Of a DNA stretch of 64,000 nt, positions 12,672 to 23,790 are shown piece by piece. This DNA comes from Lantana camara (taxonomy: Eukaryota > Streptophyta > Magnoliopsida > Lamiales > Verbenaceae): assembly GCA_037501455.1 (NCBI GenBank), contig CM074860.1, forward strand, positions 52,214,501 to 52,278,500, given 5' to 3'. The notes beneath the pieces are model-generated. The model was not told where the DNA came from. It was given only the letters and a program-made list of their open reading frames with translations, and made no database searches. Each line of letters begins with the position of its first letter. Positions within the stretch are counted from its first letter, which is position 1. Position numbers and translations under genes: made by a program.

Positions 12672-12892
12672 CCTGAAACTCGACCACTTTACATGCATGT
12701 TTGATTAACAAGTGCAATGAGTGTAATTACAACACACAATGTAATCCAACCACATAGTCACATAATCCAAGCACTGCAAATAGAATCAAATAAGTTCAAA
12801 TAGGTTGCAAGACTCTCAAATAATCAATTAATCCTATGCCGTGCGACTTAGACTCACCAAACACGACACTAGAGCCGCGGTTTTGCAACCGG

Positions 12893-12904
12893 GCTCTGAT
12901 ACCA
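12893..12904 (-). promoter_or_regulatory. Primer binding site of A2 (tRNA-iMet)
   Basis: Minus-strand TGGTATCAGAGC, eight bases from the LTR edge at 12913, identical in layout to A1. Confidence 0.92.
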
Positions 12905-13317
12905 CCTTGGGATGTAGCACCCGGAACGCTAGGCGCCACATCCCCCGCACTATAGGCTCAATCCACATATGAAACGGGCAATTCATACATGAACCGAAAC
13001 TATAGCGAACGGGAGACAATAAAAAAAAAACACAAGGCTAGGCGGGTACCCTCAATTAAAACCAAAACAACTCAGAGCAATAAAATAGCGGAAGCAAAAG
13101 CATTCAATACCTATAGATACCATAGTTACATATTTACTTATAGGTACCGACAAAACATACCATTACAATATCCATCCAAGTAATTCAAGATTCATTACAA
13201 CATAACAAGTATCAACACAAGAACCATGTATGAAGGTGCAGTGCTAGACCCGAATAAAAGACACGAGACCCTAATTCCCGCCTAGCACGAACCTGCAAAA
13301 CTGAGAAATTGAGGTGT

Positions 13318-13729
13318 CAGTCCAAACGGACTGAGCGAGGGGTATAAATAAATATATGCGCACATACATGCAAGTTATAATCTCGGGTAATAATTTTAGA
13401 AAATCACAACACCAAGTAAGAGGAAAAGGTACCATCGCCCGAGGTTACCACTAATTCAATTTATCAATTAATTCAGTTCAATACAATCGATATGTGGCCC
13501 GGCGAGTGAGGGCAATTCTCCAACCTTGCTCCGACCGTGTACAATCAATCAATTTATTAGGTGATTTGGTGATCAAGCAATTATTTACTGTGCACAATTA
13601 GCAGTTTCAGTCCATCCTTCTTCCTCCGGGTGATGGTGGGATTGCAAGGCCCCACCATCCAATCAGTCTGGGCAGAGGGTACATGAATCCCTAAGCCCGG
13701 AACTCCTTCCTCCCCTAATCTCCTAGGGG
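13318..13729 (-). other. Conserved hairpins in the A LTR (right copy)
   Basis: The same paired segments as in the central LTR: CAGTCC hairpin 13318-13333, CCTTGCAA-loop hairpin 13632-13659, GGAGAT-loop hairpin 13712-13729. Confidence 0.6.
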
Positions 13730-14265
13730 GTTCAGGGGTCATCCCATTTGGTGAGGATAGCACTCGAGTTACCCATCAGCCCATGCTTTCCCGGTTGGCT
13801 CGAGCCACTATCCTCGGGCCCACAGTACAATTCAATACTCGCCCAATACAATCAATCCGTCAATCAATCAATCCATTTTATCAAATCATTTGAAAGTCAT
13901 AAGGTTCGCAAACTATAGATATATATATATATATACATTTTGGCCGAAATAGTCACATAGGGGTTGTAAGGGTTCTATTTATCTAGAATTTAAACCTCAC
14001 CTGACCAGACGACCAAAAGAAAGCAAGAGGGCACCCTACTGAGCGGGCTCCTCAAAACCGGGACCGTGATCTGTGCAACAAGGACAAGTGTGAAGTAAGA
14101 CTCGACTCGAATGAACCAAGTATGACGAACGGCAAAATCATGTACCAATATGTTATGCAATAATTATTTAATGAATGTCAAATACGAGCATGATGTCAAT
14201 AACCCAAGTATATAACACATACACGTACATCCAAGCATGCAAAACAATATGCAAGAAAACAGGGA

Positions 14266-14512
14266 GTGACACGCCCGTGTCACAAAATTACACTAAGCCG
14301 TGACACGCCCGTGTCACAAAATTACACTAAGCCGTGACACCCCCGTGTCACAGTACAGCGGACCAAAAGCTTGCAAAACAAGGTGACACGCCCGTGTCAC
14401 CAAAACAAGGCAAACCGTGACACCCCCGTGTCACGGTACAGAAAAACCGCCCCAGCCAACCCGCACCCCCCGTGTCACGCAAAACAAAGCAAAGGTGACA
14501 CGCCCGTGTCAC
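14266..14512 (-). repeat. Palindrome cluster in the A LTR (right copy, six units)
   Basis: Full copies of GTGACACGCCCGTGTCAC or its CCC variant lie at 14266-14283, 14300-14317, 14334-14351, 14383-14400, 14417-14434 and 14495-14512. The first two sit in a perfect 34-base tandem duplication that the central LTR has only once. Confidence 0.9.
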
Positions 14513-15449
14513 CTGTGCGTGACAGAAAAACAGGGGAGAAAACAGGGGTTTCCATGCAAAACCAACTCCAAACCAAATAAATCCCAAACACCAACCAAAA
14601 CAATTGTTAAAACACCTCATACATGCATCATACTTCAAGTATTCAACAATCAAACCAATAAATATGCATCAAATCTCCAAGAATCAAGCCCCAAAACCCC
14701 ATAATTATTCATATACACCAACCATCACATAACCTCATGTATTATGCAAGAATGAAGGGAAAAAGGACCTAAACATGCTTCTATACAAGAATAACCAAGA
14801 AAGCATCAAGCTAACATCAAACCCTACCCATGTAGCCAATCAAGAAATTCAATCCATTCTCATTTTATACCTTGAAATGAAAGAAGAATGAGATGAGATG
14901 AAGAGATGAAGATGTTGATGCTTCTAGCTCCAAAGTTCTTCAAAGTAGCTTGGGATTATGAGATGAATTCTTCTCCTCCTCTCTTGAAGGTGTTTTGATC
15001 GATCCTTAGTGTGTGTATATGTGAGGTTCTTGTGTGTATGTAATGTATGAGAGTGTTGGAAGAGATGCATATACTAGATATATATTATATCATCCACTAT
15101 CTAAACATATGTCCCCAATTTGCAAACAAGTCCCTAGGTTATTTAAATGAATGCAATCAAGTATTATCCCTACCTAAAAGATCCATTAGCTCCAAACCAA
15201 GTTATGCAATTAAGCCCATAATTTCATGAAATGATCAATTAAAGTCACATAATACAATTAAGCACACTTATCACTTAATTCATGAATTTCACATTAAAAT
15301 TAAATCATATAAATATAGAGAATTGTATAATGCACACAATATTATAATGAAATCATAATAAGTAAGTAAATGTATAAACTTAAACTCCCAACTCCCGAAG
15401 ACCCGCACGTGGCGTGCTTACCTGAACTTCCGGAATTTGGGGCGTTACA

Positions 15450-18237
15450 GAAAATCTCAAAAGATACTCCATATAAGTAATGTCTCCATTTTCCAAGTGT
15501 GAATATCACCGCTGCAAGCTCTAGATCATGTGTCGGATAATTCTTTTCATAATCTTTTAACTTTCGGGAAGCATAAGCGATAACCTTGCCCTTCTGAGTT
15601 AAAACACATCCCAAACCTTCTTTAGATGCATCCGTGTACACGGCATATCCTTCTAACCCATCTGGAAGAGCTAAAATCGGGGCTGACACCAATCTCTTCT
15701 TTAACTCATTGAAGTTTGTCTCACACTTGTCATCCCAATCGTACTTAACATCTTTCTTAGTCAACCGAGTTAAAGGAGCGGCAATTTTAGAAAAATCTTG
15801 CACAAGCCTTCTATAATATCCTGCCAATACCAAGAAACTCTTAATCTCAGAGGCATTCTTAGGTCTCTCCCACTTCAAGACGACCTCGATCTTGGAAGGA
15901 TCAACTTCCAACCTGTTTCCTGAAATTATATGCCCCAAGAACGATACCCGATCGATCCAAAACTCACACTTACTGAACTTGGCAAATAATTGATGTTCCT
16001 TTAAAGTTCTCAACACAAGTTCAAGATGCCTTGCATGCTCTTCGGCCGACCTGGAGAAAACCAAAATATCGTCAATAAAGATAACTACAAACTTATCAAG
16101 GAACGGCCGGAAAATCCTATGCATCATATCAATAAAGGCGGCGGGAGCATTTGTCAAACCGAACGGCATAACCACGAACTCATAATGCCCATATCTTGTA
16201 TTGAACCCCGTCTTTGGAATATATTCGGCTCGGATCTGTAATTGATAATAACCTTGTCTCAAATCAAGTTTCGAATATACTTTGGATCCTTGGAGTATAT
16301 CAAACAACTCCTCGATGTGGGGAAGAGGATATTTATTCTTAATTGTCATCCGATTTAATTCCCGATAATCAATGTACATCCTCAAGGTACTATCCTTTTT
16401 CTTTACAAACAATACTGGCGCTCCCCACGGTGACGAACTCGGTCTTATATACCCAATTTCCAATAAAGCATCAAGTTGGACTTTCAATTCTTTCAATTCT
16501 GCCGGAGCCATCCGATATGGAATCTTTGAATACGGCTCGGCATTCGGATATAAGTCGATCACAAATTCAATTTCTCTCTCCGGTGGCAACGAATCCAATT
16601 TTTCCAGAAACACTTCGGGAAATCCCTTAACAACTTTCGCTTCTTCCAATTTTACCTGATCCTTGGGTCGATTAAGTATATAAGCTATGAATCTCGTAGC
16701 CCCGTCACGAACCAATTTTTGAGCTTCTGCAAAAGATAATAGAGGTACCGATTTCGAACTCCAACCAGTAATAACATCCGAACCCAGCTGAACTCTCTTG
16801 GCTCGACAATCCACGGTGGCATTATGCTCAAACAACCAATCCATCCCCAATATAGATCCATAGCGTGACATTGGCAATTCAATAAAATCCGTAGAGAAAA
16901 CTCAACCCTCAATTCTCACCGGCACCGCTCGAAAAACCCGGTTAGTTTCTATACTACCACCGAAAGGAGTACTAACATGATAATAAGCAGAAGATAAAGT
17001 AACACATAAAGGCAAATTCATAGAAATAACACGGGAAATAAAGGAGTGGGTAGCTCCCAGATCAAATAAAGTATGTATAATCGTGCAATGGACGCAAATA
17101 GTACCTTCCACCACGGCTGCAGGGTCTATATCAGGATCCGCTCCCTCTCCTTCCAAAGCATAGGCTCGGGCTCTAATCATCGGCCTCTGACCCCCGGCAG
17201 GCTGATCCCGGCGATCCGGACACGTATCCACTCGATGATCGGCATCCCCACAAATGAGGCACAACCCGAGACGCCTTCTGCAATTATCATAGTGATGAGT
17301 AGGCTGTCCACAGAAGGTACATTTTGGTTTCTCAGGAGGTGGTGGTACACTAGAAGGCTGAGAAATTTTCTGAGTCGGCCCTTGTTGTTTAAACTTCTTC
17401 ATTGGACCCTGGGATTGTGGAGGAGCTGTCCCCCGAATAATTGGCCTTTTACCCGGATTATATCCCACTCTCGATCCCGATCCTGAGCCTTGTCCTGACC
17501 GGTAAGAAGACCTTCGTGCATTGACCGAATCTTCCACCTTTAAGGCCTTTTGAGTAGCCTTTTTCCAAGTGCTAGTATTAACCGCTTCGATCGCCGCTTG
17601 AATGTCCGGCCTTAGTCCTTGAACAAACTGCATAGCTTTGTGGAAATCATCGCCTGCAATATTGGGAGCATACTTGGATAACCTTTCAAATTCTGCGATA
17701 TACTCGGCTACGGATCTCCCTCCTTGTTTAAGCTCGTTAAACTCTTTGAGCCTTTGGGTGCGTGAAGAGGGTCGAATGAACTTGTTCTTGAATTCCCGCA
17801 CTAACACTTCCCAAGTAACCTCTTCTCTGGCCGCATCAAGAACGATCTTGGTTCTTTCCCACCACGAATAAGCTTCTCCCTGGATTAAAGTAAGAGTACA
17901 CCGGGCCTTCTCTCTCGAATCACAAGGAATAAGAGCCCAAATTCTTTCTACTTCCTTAAGCCACTGCTCAGCTTGCATATCATTCCCTTTAAAGAATCTG
18001 GGCGGGTGTTGGTTTTGAAATTCCCTTAATATAGCTGAAATCGGGGCCGGTGGTACTGCTGGAGGAACCGGTGGTGTAGGAGGCACATAATCCCGCAGTC
18101 TCTGATCTATTAGTTGAACCATAGAATTTAGGAAATCCTGTGGTTGTGTTTGAGGGGGGTGGAGGTGGAGGAACATGCTCATGACGGTGATGCCTATATC
18201 CCGAAGAATGCTCCCTACGAGGCCTCCCACGTGGCAT
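15450..18237 (-). pseudogene. gag-pol fragment of B, frameshift, stop and truncation
   Basis: The start MPRGRPRREH at 18237 matches the Gag starts of A and D. A frameshift falls in the proline-coding run near 18145-18170, after which the frame to 16905 encodes the Gag core and two intact zinc knuckles ([14 protein letters not shown] and CLICGDADHRVDTC). The protease motif reads DLGATHSF. TGA at 16902-16904 replaces the CGA (Arg) seen in A, as expected from decay of a methylated CpG. RT follows, with FIDD and the usual flanking blocks, then RNase H up to SFEIF, where the A LTR begins at 15449. The residues printed after that point are read from LTR sequence. Integrase and chromodomain are not in the window. 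It cannot be functional. Confidence 0.93.
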
Positions 18238-18460
18238 CCTGAAATTCAAAACACTGTACATGCATGTTCGATTAACAAGTGCAGATGAGTGGAATAAACT
18301 CATAGTTCACATAAATCACATAATTCAAATAATTCAAGTAATTCAAACAAATCCAAGTAAACTCAATCATTATGCAAGACTCGCAATTAAACAAGTAATC
18401 GTATGCCGTACGACTTAGACTCGACATGACACGACACTAGAACCTCGGTTTTACAACCGG

Positions 18461-18472
18461 GATCTGATATCA
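18461..18472 (-). promoter_or_regulatory. Decayed primer binding site of B
   Basis: The minus strand reads TGATATCAGATC, two changes from TGGTATCAGAGC, eight bases from the LTR edge. Confidence 0.7.
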
Positions 18473-18893
18473 TCTTAGGATGTAGCACCCTTAACGAAAA
18501 GGCACTACATCCCCCGCACTATAGTTCAATCCATATATGGAACGGGCACCCATACATGAATCAAACCTATAGCGAACGGGAGACAATAAAACACTACCCT
18601 AGCTAGGCGGGATACCCTCAAATAATACATCAATCCAAAATAAAACCGGAAGCATAAAGTTATACATTTACTCCATTATTTGTTTTCATCCTTCCATTAC
18701 ATGTTTACATCACCATCCGTCAGCTATCAAACATGGGTCATGATATATACATACTAGTCAAGTTCACCAAAAGTTCCAAATGCTCATAGCATGTATCAAA
18801 ATACAAAAGACCAAAGCTAGACTCCCAAAAGCGTAAAATGGACTCAAATCCCGCCTAGCACTCGATCTTCATGACCTGAAAATTGTGAGGTGT

Positions 18894-19303
18894 CAGTCTA
18901 TGAAAGACTGAGTGAGGGGTTATAATTTAAAAGCGCAAATACCATGCAAATTGTAAACTCGGGTAAGATTTTCATAAACAATATTAGTTCAATAAATAAA
19001 CAAGGCTCGCCCGAGGTTACAATCATTCCATTTTCAATTCAGTTATTTCAATACAATTCAATAATCAGTGGCCCGGCGAGTGAGGGCAAATCTCCAACCA
19101 ATCTCCGACAGTGTACATTAATTCGATTTTATCAATTAAGTGATCAGGCAATCAATTCAGTGCACAAATAGACAGCTTCAATCAATCCATCCTTCTTCCT
19201 CCGGGTGATGGGGGATTGCAAGGCCCCGCCATCCAATCTCATTGAGTATAGGGTTCATGATTCCCTATACCCGGAACTCCTTCCTCCACTAATCTCCTAG
19301 TGG
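18894..19303 (-). other. Conserved hairpins in the B LTR
   Basis: 18894-18910: CAGTCT/AGACTG. 18951-18963 with 19010-19022: TTGTAA.CTCGGG pairing with one mismatch. 19207-19233: CCTTGCAA-loop hairpin with stem GATGG/CCATC and an inner G/C run. 19286-19303: CCACTA/TAGTGG with GGAGAT loop (minus strand). The third stem pair is C-G in A but A-T here. Confidence 0.6.
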
Positions 19304-20092
19304 ATTCAGGGGTCATCCCGCAATTTCGTGAGGATAATGCAAGAGTTGCCCGTCGGCCCTTGCCTTCCCGGTTGGCTCAATACACTACCCTCGGGCCCTC
19401 TGTGAACATGTTTTACTCGCCAAAGCAATCAATCAATTCAATTCAATATCAATAATAATACCTCGGTACAATATCAAACGATCAATAAGGGAACAATTCA
19501 ATTTTCGGGAAAATTTATAGATATAATTATTTATTTTGGTCCAAAATCACATAGGGATGTAGGGTTCTTTTATAAATAAAAATAGCCTCACCTTTACCAA
19601 CACAAGAAGAAAGGATACACCTTATGGAGCGTGTTCCTCGTCTCCCAGACCGTGATCTGTGTAACAAAGGGACAAGTGTACATAAGACTCTACTCTTAGG
19701 AACCAACGAAGACGAACGGCATGATCCAATAATGTTACTTATACAATTTCAATCAATAATGATCATGACATGTTCAATTTAGCAATTTAAGATAACAATG
19801 ATCAAATAGGGCATAAAAGTCATATAGTTCACATATGGGAGCCAAGAAAGTGAAAGGAATGCAATATGAAAGATTTTAGTGAAGTTTAGGAACACTTGAC
19901 AATTTTGGGAAAATGCACATGTTGTGGGAAAACTGTAATATCTTAAATTCTAGAAGTGGGAATTGAGTTTTGCTTGTCGAAAATGAAAGTAGACACATAA
20001 ACCTTTCCAACTCTATATGGCACGTTTTCTAATTCAAACCGAGGTGAAAATGACGTAGGTTCGAAGTTGGAAAATATGCAGTTTCTGGAGGG

Positions 20093-20217
20093 TGGTCGCG
20101 GGCGCGACCAAAATCCTTCACAAAATGGTCGCGGCCGCGACCAAGTATTTTTCCGAATTTTTGTCCAATTTTTTCAAAAGTCGAAAGTTGGACAAAATGG
20201 GGTAGCGGGCGCGACCA
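20093..20217 (-). repeat. Palindrome cluster in the B LTR
   Basis: 20126-20143 is the perfect 18-base palindrome TGGTCGCGGCCGCGACCA. 20093-20110 (TGGTCGCGGGCGCGACCA) is a near match and 20200-20217 a decayed third copy. The motif is unlike that of A, yet it sits at nearly the same distance from the LTR start (about 0.95-1.07 kb). Confidence 0.85.
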
Positions 20218-21163
20218 TATACGCAGCAGCAACAAAACGGGGGAAAACAGGGCATTTTCATGCCAAAAATCACCAAAACATCCACAAATTCATGATCACG
20301 TCATAACAAATATCAAAACACATCAAATATACATTATACTAGACTTATTCACTCAAATAACCAAGAAATACACATCAAGACATCAAGATTTCATTATTAA
20401 AACCCCATATGTATAGTCATGCTTCCAACCTTCAATAATTTCAAGATTTTCATGCAATCCTTACTCCTTATGATCAAGATCATGCTCTCAACTTCAATCA
20501 TGCAAGAATTCATCAACAAATCCCTAAATTCATACTTCATCACATATTCAAGAATTTCATGAAATTTCTAATTTCTACCTTGAATCAAAAGAAATGGTGA
20601 TGAGATGATGATATGAGGTTGATGATGCTTCTACTCCACAATTCCCTTCAATCCTAGCTTGAATTATGGATGATATCTTCTTCCTCTTCTCAAGGTGTAA
20701 AAACCGATATTTTCTAGGTGTATGTGTGTGTTTTCTTTGTTCTTTGATCACAATGGAATGTAATGGAAGTATTTAGATGAATTAAGGGATATATCCTAAA
20801 GTCATGTGTGGAAATATGTGATTCCTCCCTATTTGCATAAAAGTCCCTTATTTATTTAAACTGATGCACATAAGTATAATCTCTAACTATTGATGCAATT
20901 AACTTCAAGTTATGATATACACTCATTACACAATTTCACATAAGGGAACAATTAAGGATCATATAATACAAGTATGGCACTTATTTCACTTATTTCATAT
21001 AATTCATATAAATGATATTTTATATAAATGTATGGGAACATATGGCAAGTAATATGATGAAACTTGTAATTAAATGAACGAACAGGTAATTTTAACCTCC
21101 CAACTCCCGAAGACCCACTCGTGGAGTGCTTACCTGAACTTCTGGAAATTGGGGCGTTAGACA

Positions 21164-21431
21164 CCCCCCCATAGGGGCCCAGCGTCCTCGCTGGCACACC
21201 GGCCCGGGCCCAGCTCTGATACCACAAGTGTAACAGGCCGAAACCCGCCTGCAGATATTGTCCGCTTTGCTATCCATAAGTCAGCATAGCCTCACGGTTT
21301 TGCTCTTCCCACTGGAATTTAAACCCGAAGGTGCCCAGCCAGGAAAACGCGTCTACAAGGGAGAGGTATCCACCCCCATATATGGCAGGCCTCGTTCCTC
21401 TCTCCAACCGATGTGGGATGGGCGCACCACA
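21164..21431 (-). mobile_element. TRIM copy T1, split by element B
   Basis: A terminal-repeat retrotransposon in miniature. Present are the internal stub (21164-21228) with primer site TGGTATCAGAGC on the minus strand (21213-21224) and one 203 bp LTR (21229-21431, TGTAACAGGCC...GCACCACA). The other LTR should lie beyond element B. TGGAG follows, as in every copy here. There is no coding capacity. The LTR does not look like the 5S-rRNA-bearing Cassandra type. Confidence 0.85.
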
Positions 21432-23315
21432 TGGAGAATTTTGAATCACAAAAATATGTAGAAATGTGGGAGATTTTGTATGATAAAAATATGTAGAGAA
21501 TATGTAGGTAATGTGGAGTATTTTATATCATCCACTTAGCCTTTCTATTTTAGAAAGGTGATGTCATGGATAATGTCATATTTAATAAAAATAAGTATAA
21601 AATAATGTAAAATTTATTCAAGAGTCGAGAAACGAGAGCCTGAAGTGTTAAAAGTAGTGAAGGAATGAGCGTAAAGTGAGCTTCGTCATGATTATAAATG
21701 TGTGACGTTTACGTTTTTCTTTTGAAAGTTATAGACTTTAGAAATCCTGGAAATCGTGATAAATAAAATAAACGAAGCTATGACGAAGGTTAAAGGTTGA
21801 GAAAAATATCATGGTTAGAGAAAAATTCAAGAAACGTTAAGAGAATGAATAAAAAGTTGTTTACGATAAGAATAGTAACTAGGGTTTTGAAGTCATTTTT
21901 TATACTACTGGTTTTAGAATAGGAATTAGGGTTTGTGGATGATATCAAAATTCTTGAAATAATTCAAGGATTCATTTGACTGTAATATTTGATTGAAAAA
22001 AGTGTTCCGAGAAACTCCTAATTTTGAGGAATGAATAGTGATCAAGGGAGCTAATGGTAATTTTGATCAATAATTTTTTGTAAAGAGTGTCGGGTCTTGG
22101 AAAGCATATGTAAGTAATAGAAAAATATAAGTGTCATGCTTCTAAGGTTCCATGAATGAGATAAGAGGATATGGCTTAGTGGATAAACAGTGATATGAGG
22201 ATAAAATCGTAACTTTGATTTAAAATTTCCAAAAATGATTTTAGGACATGAGGATATGTAGGAAATGTGGAGAATTCTAAATCACAAAAATATGTAGAAA
22301 TGTGGGAGATTTTGTATCACAAAAATATGTAGAGAATATGTTGGTAATGTGGAGGATTTTATATCATACACGTAGCCTTTCTATTTTAGGAAGGTGATAT
22401 CATGGATGATGTCATATTTAATAAAAATAAGTATAAAATAATGTAAAATTTATTCAAGAGTCGAGAACGAGAGCTTGAAGTGTTAAAAGTAGTGAAAGAA
22501 TGAGTGTAAACTGAGCTTCGTCATGATTATAAATGTGTGATGTTTAGGTTTTTCGTTTGAAAGTTATAGACATTAGAAATCATGGAAATCGTGATAAATT
22601 ATATAAACGAAGCTATGACGAAGGTTAAAGGTTGAGAAAATTATCATGGTTAGAGAAAAATTCAAGAAACGTTTTAAGTATCATTTCGGATATTAAATGA
22701 AAGCTAAACGTTGATGATAAAATAATAAATTTTAAAAAGGAAAATATTCATGAAATAAGCTACGGTGGGAATTAAGTTTAGATATGAGTATGAAAATTCA
22801 TAAAATAATTCAAGGATCATTTTGACTATAATATTGAATAGCAAAAAGAGAATCAATAAAAAGTTGTTTACAATAAGAATAGTAACTAGGGTTTTGAAGT
22901 GATTTTTGATACTAATGGAGTTAGAATAGGAATTAGGGTTTGTGGATGATATCAAAATTCTTGAAATAATTCAAGGATTCATTTGACTGTAATATTTGAT
23001 AGAAAAAAGTGTTCCGAGAAATTCCTAATTTTGGGGAATGAATAGTAATCAAGGGACCTAATGGTAATTTTTGATCAATAATTTTTTGTAAAGAGTGTCG
23101 GGTCTTGGAAAGCATGTGTAAGCAATAGAAAAATATAAGTGTCATGCTTCTAAGGTTCTATGAATGAGATAAGAGGAAAGGGCTTAGTGGATAAACAGTG
23201 ACATGGGGATAAAATCGTAACTTTGATTTAAAATTTCCAAAAATGATTTTAGGACATGACGATATGTAAGAAATGTGGGGAATTCTACATCACAAAAATA
23301 TGTAGAAATGTGGAG
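21432..23315 (-). repeat. LTR-derived tandem array, higher-order unit 1
   Basis: 1884 bp between TRIM copies: a shorter subunit (about 0.83 kb) followed by a longer one (about 1.06 kb) with an extra block containing TTTCGGATATTAAATGAAAG. Each begins with several copies of a roughly 40 bp sub-repeat built on CACAAAAATATGTAGAAATG. The reverse complement resembles 52600-53300, a plus-strand LTR, so the array derives from an LTR in minus orientation. No supported gene; small recurring frames (such as 22704-22955) persist only because the units are recent copies. Confidence 0.85.
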
Positions 23316-23790
23316 TGTAACAGCCCGAAACCCACCTGCAAATATTGGCCGCTTTGCTATCCATAAGTCGGCATAGCCTCACGGTTTTGTTCTTCCCGCT
23401 GGAGTTTAAACCCGAAGGTGCCCAGCCAGGAAAACGCGTCTACAAGGGAGAGGAATCAACCCCCATGTATGGAAGGCTTCGTTCCCCTCTCCAACCCATG
23501 TGGGATGGGCGCACCACATCCACCCCCCCATAGGGGCCCAGCGTCCTCGCTGGCACACCGGCCCGGGCCCAGCTCTGATACCACAAGTGTAACCGGCCGA
23601 AACCCGCCTGCAGATATTGTCCGCTTTGCTATCCATAAGTCGGCGTAGCCTCACGGTTTTGTTTTTCCCACTGGAATTTTAACCCGAAGGTTCCCAACCA
23701 GGAAAACGCGTCTACAATGGAGAGGTATCCACCCCCATATATGGCAGGCTTCGTTCCCCTCTCCAACCGATGTGGGATGGGCGCACCACA
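23316..23790 (-). mobile_element. Complete TRIM copy T2
   Basis: 475 bp: LTR 23316-23518, 69 bp internal region 23519-23587 with a C-rich tract (a polypurine tract on the minus strand) and a primer site matching tRNA-iMet, and LTR 23588-23790. Both LTRs are 203 bp, TG...CA. The 5 bp target duplication TGGAG flanks it at 23311-23315 and 23791-23795. Confidence 0.93.

Larger units (their letters stand above)
1..15449 (-). mobile_element. Tandem pair of Tekay/Del-type chromoviruses (A1, A2) sharing LTRs
   Basis: Two Ty3/gypsy elements lie head to tail as LTR, internal A1 (869-5638), LTR, internal A2 (8143-12912), LTR. Both internal regions are exactly 4770 bp and differ at scattered single bases. 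The left LTR runs off the window. The right end stops at ...GCGTTACA (15449), inside the RNase H frame of element B, with GAAAA as the likely right target duplication; its partner lies left of the window. This is what unequal recombination between the LTRs of two copies of one element would give. An assembly artefact is possible because the copies are so alike. The C-terminal chromodomain, single gag-pol frame and iMet primer site place it in the Tekay/Del chromoviruses. Confidence 0.93.
12913..15449 (-). repeat. Right LTR: 5' LTR of A2
   Basis: This 2537 bp copy is 33 bp longer than the central LTR. The difference is accounted for by one extra 34-base palindrome unit, one extra C in a C run near 14465, and a TA dinucleotide tract two bases shorter near 13920. 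It ends at 15449 against the broken pol frame of element B. Confidence 0.95.
15450..21163 (-). mobile_element. Chromovirus B, 5' half; interrupted by the A array
   Basis: B is an older relative of A on the same strand. Present are part of RNase H, RT, protease, gag, a decayed primer site and the 5' LTR (18481-21163). The frame stops dead at 15450, in RNase H, where the A array begins; the 3' half should lie left of the window. Its outer edge (TTAGACA, 21163) interrupts the C run of a TRIM internal region. Confidence 0.9.
18481..21163 (-). repeat. 5' LTR of B
   Basis: A 2683 bp LTR from TGTAGCACCC (18481) to TTAGACA (21163). Long blocks match the A and H LTRs; the palindrome cluster does not. 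Only this LTR is visible, so no age can be estimated. Confidence 0.88.

Noticed and set aside
22704..22955. 83-residue frame repeated in the array (also 25074, 47416, 49537)
   Set aside because: The frame follows unit duplication, is very AT-rich and is broken in the unit near 45105. No evidence of selection.
23345..23654. Frames of 60-87 residues in TRIM LTRs on both strands
   Set aside because: TRIMs do not code for proteins; overlapping frames on both strands come from GC-rich repeated sequence.
23316..23790. Cassandra-type TRIM with 5S rRNA
   Set aside because: No stretch resembling 5S rRNA or its internal promoter was seen in the 203 bp LTR.
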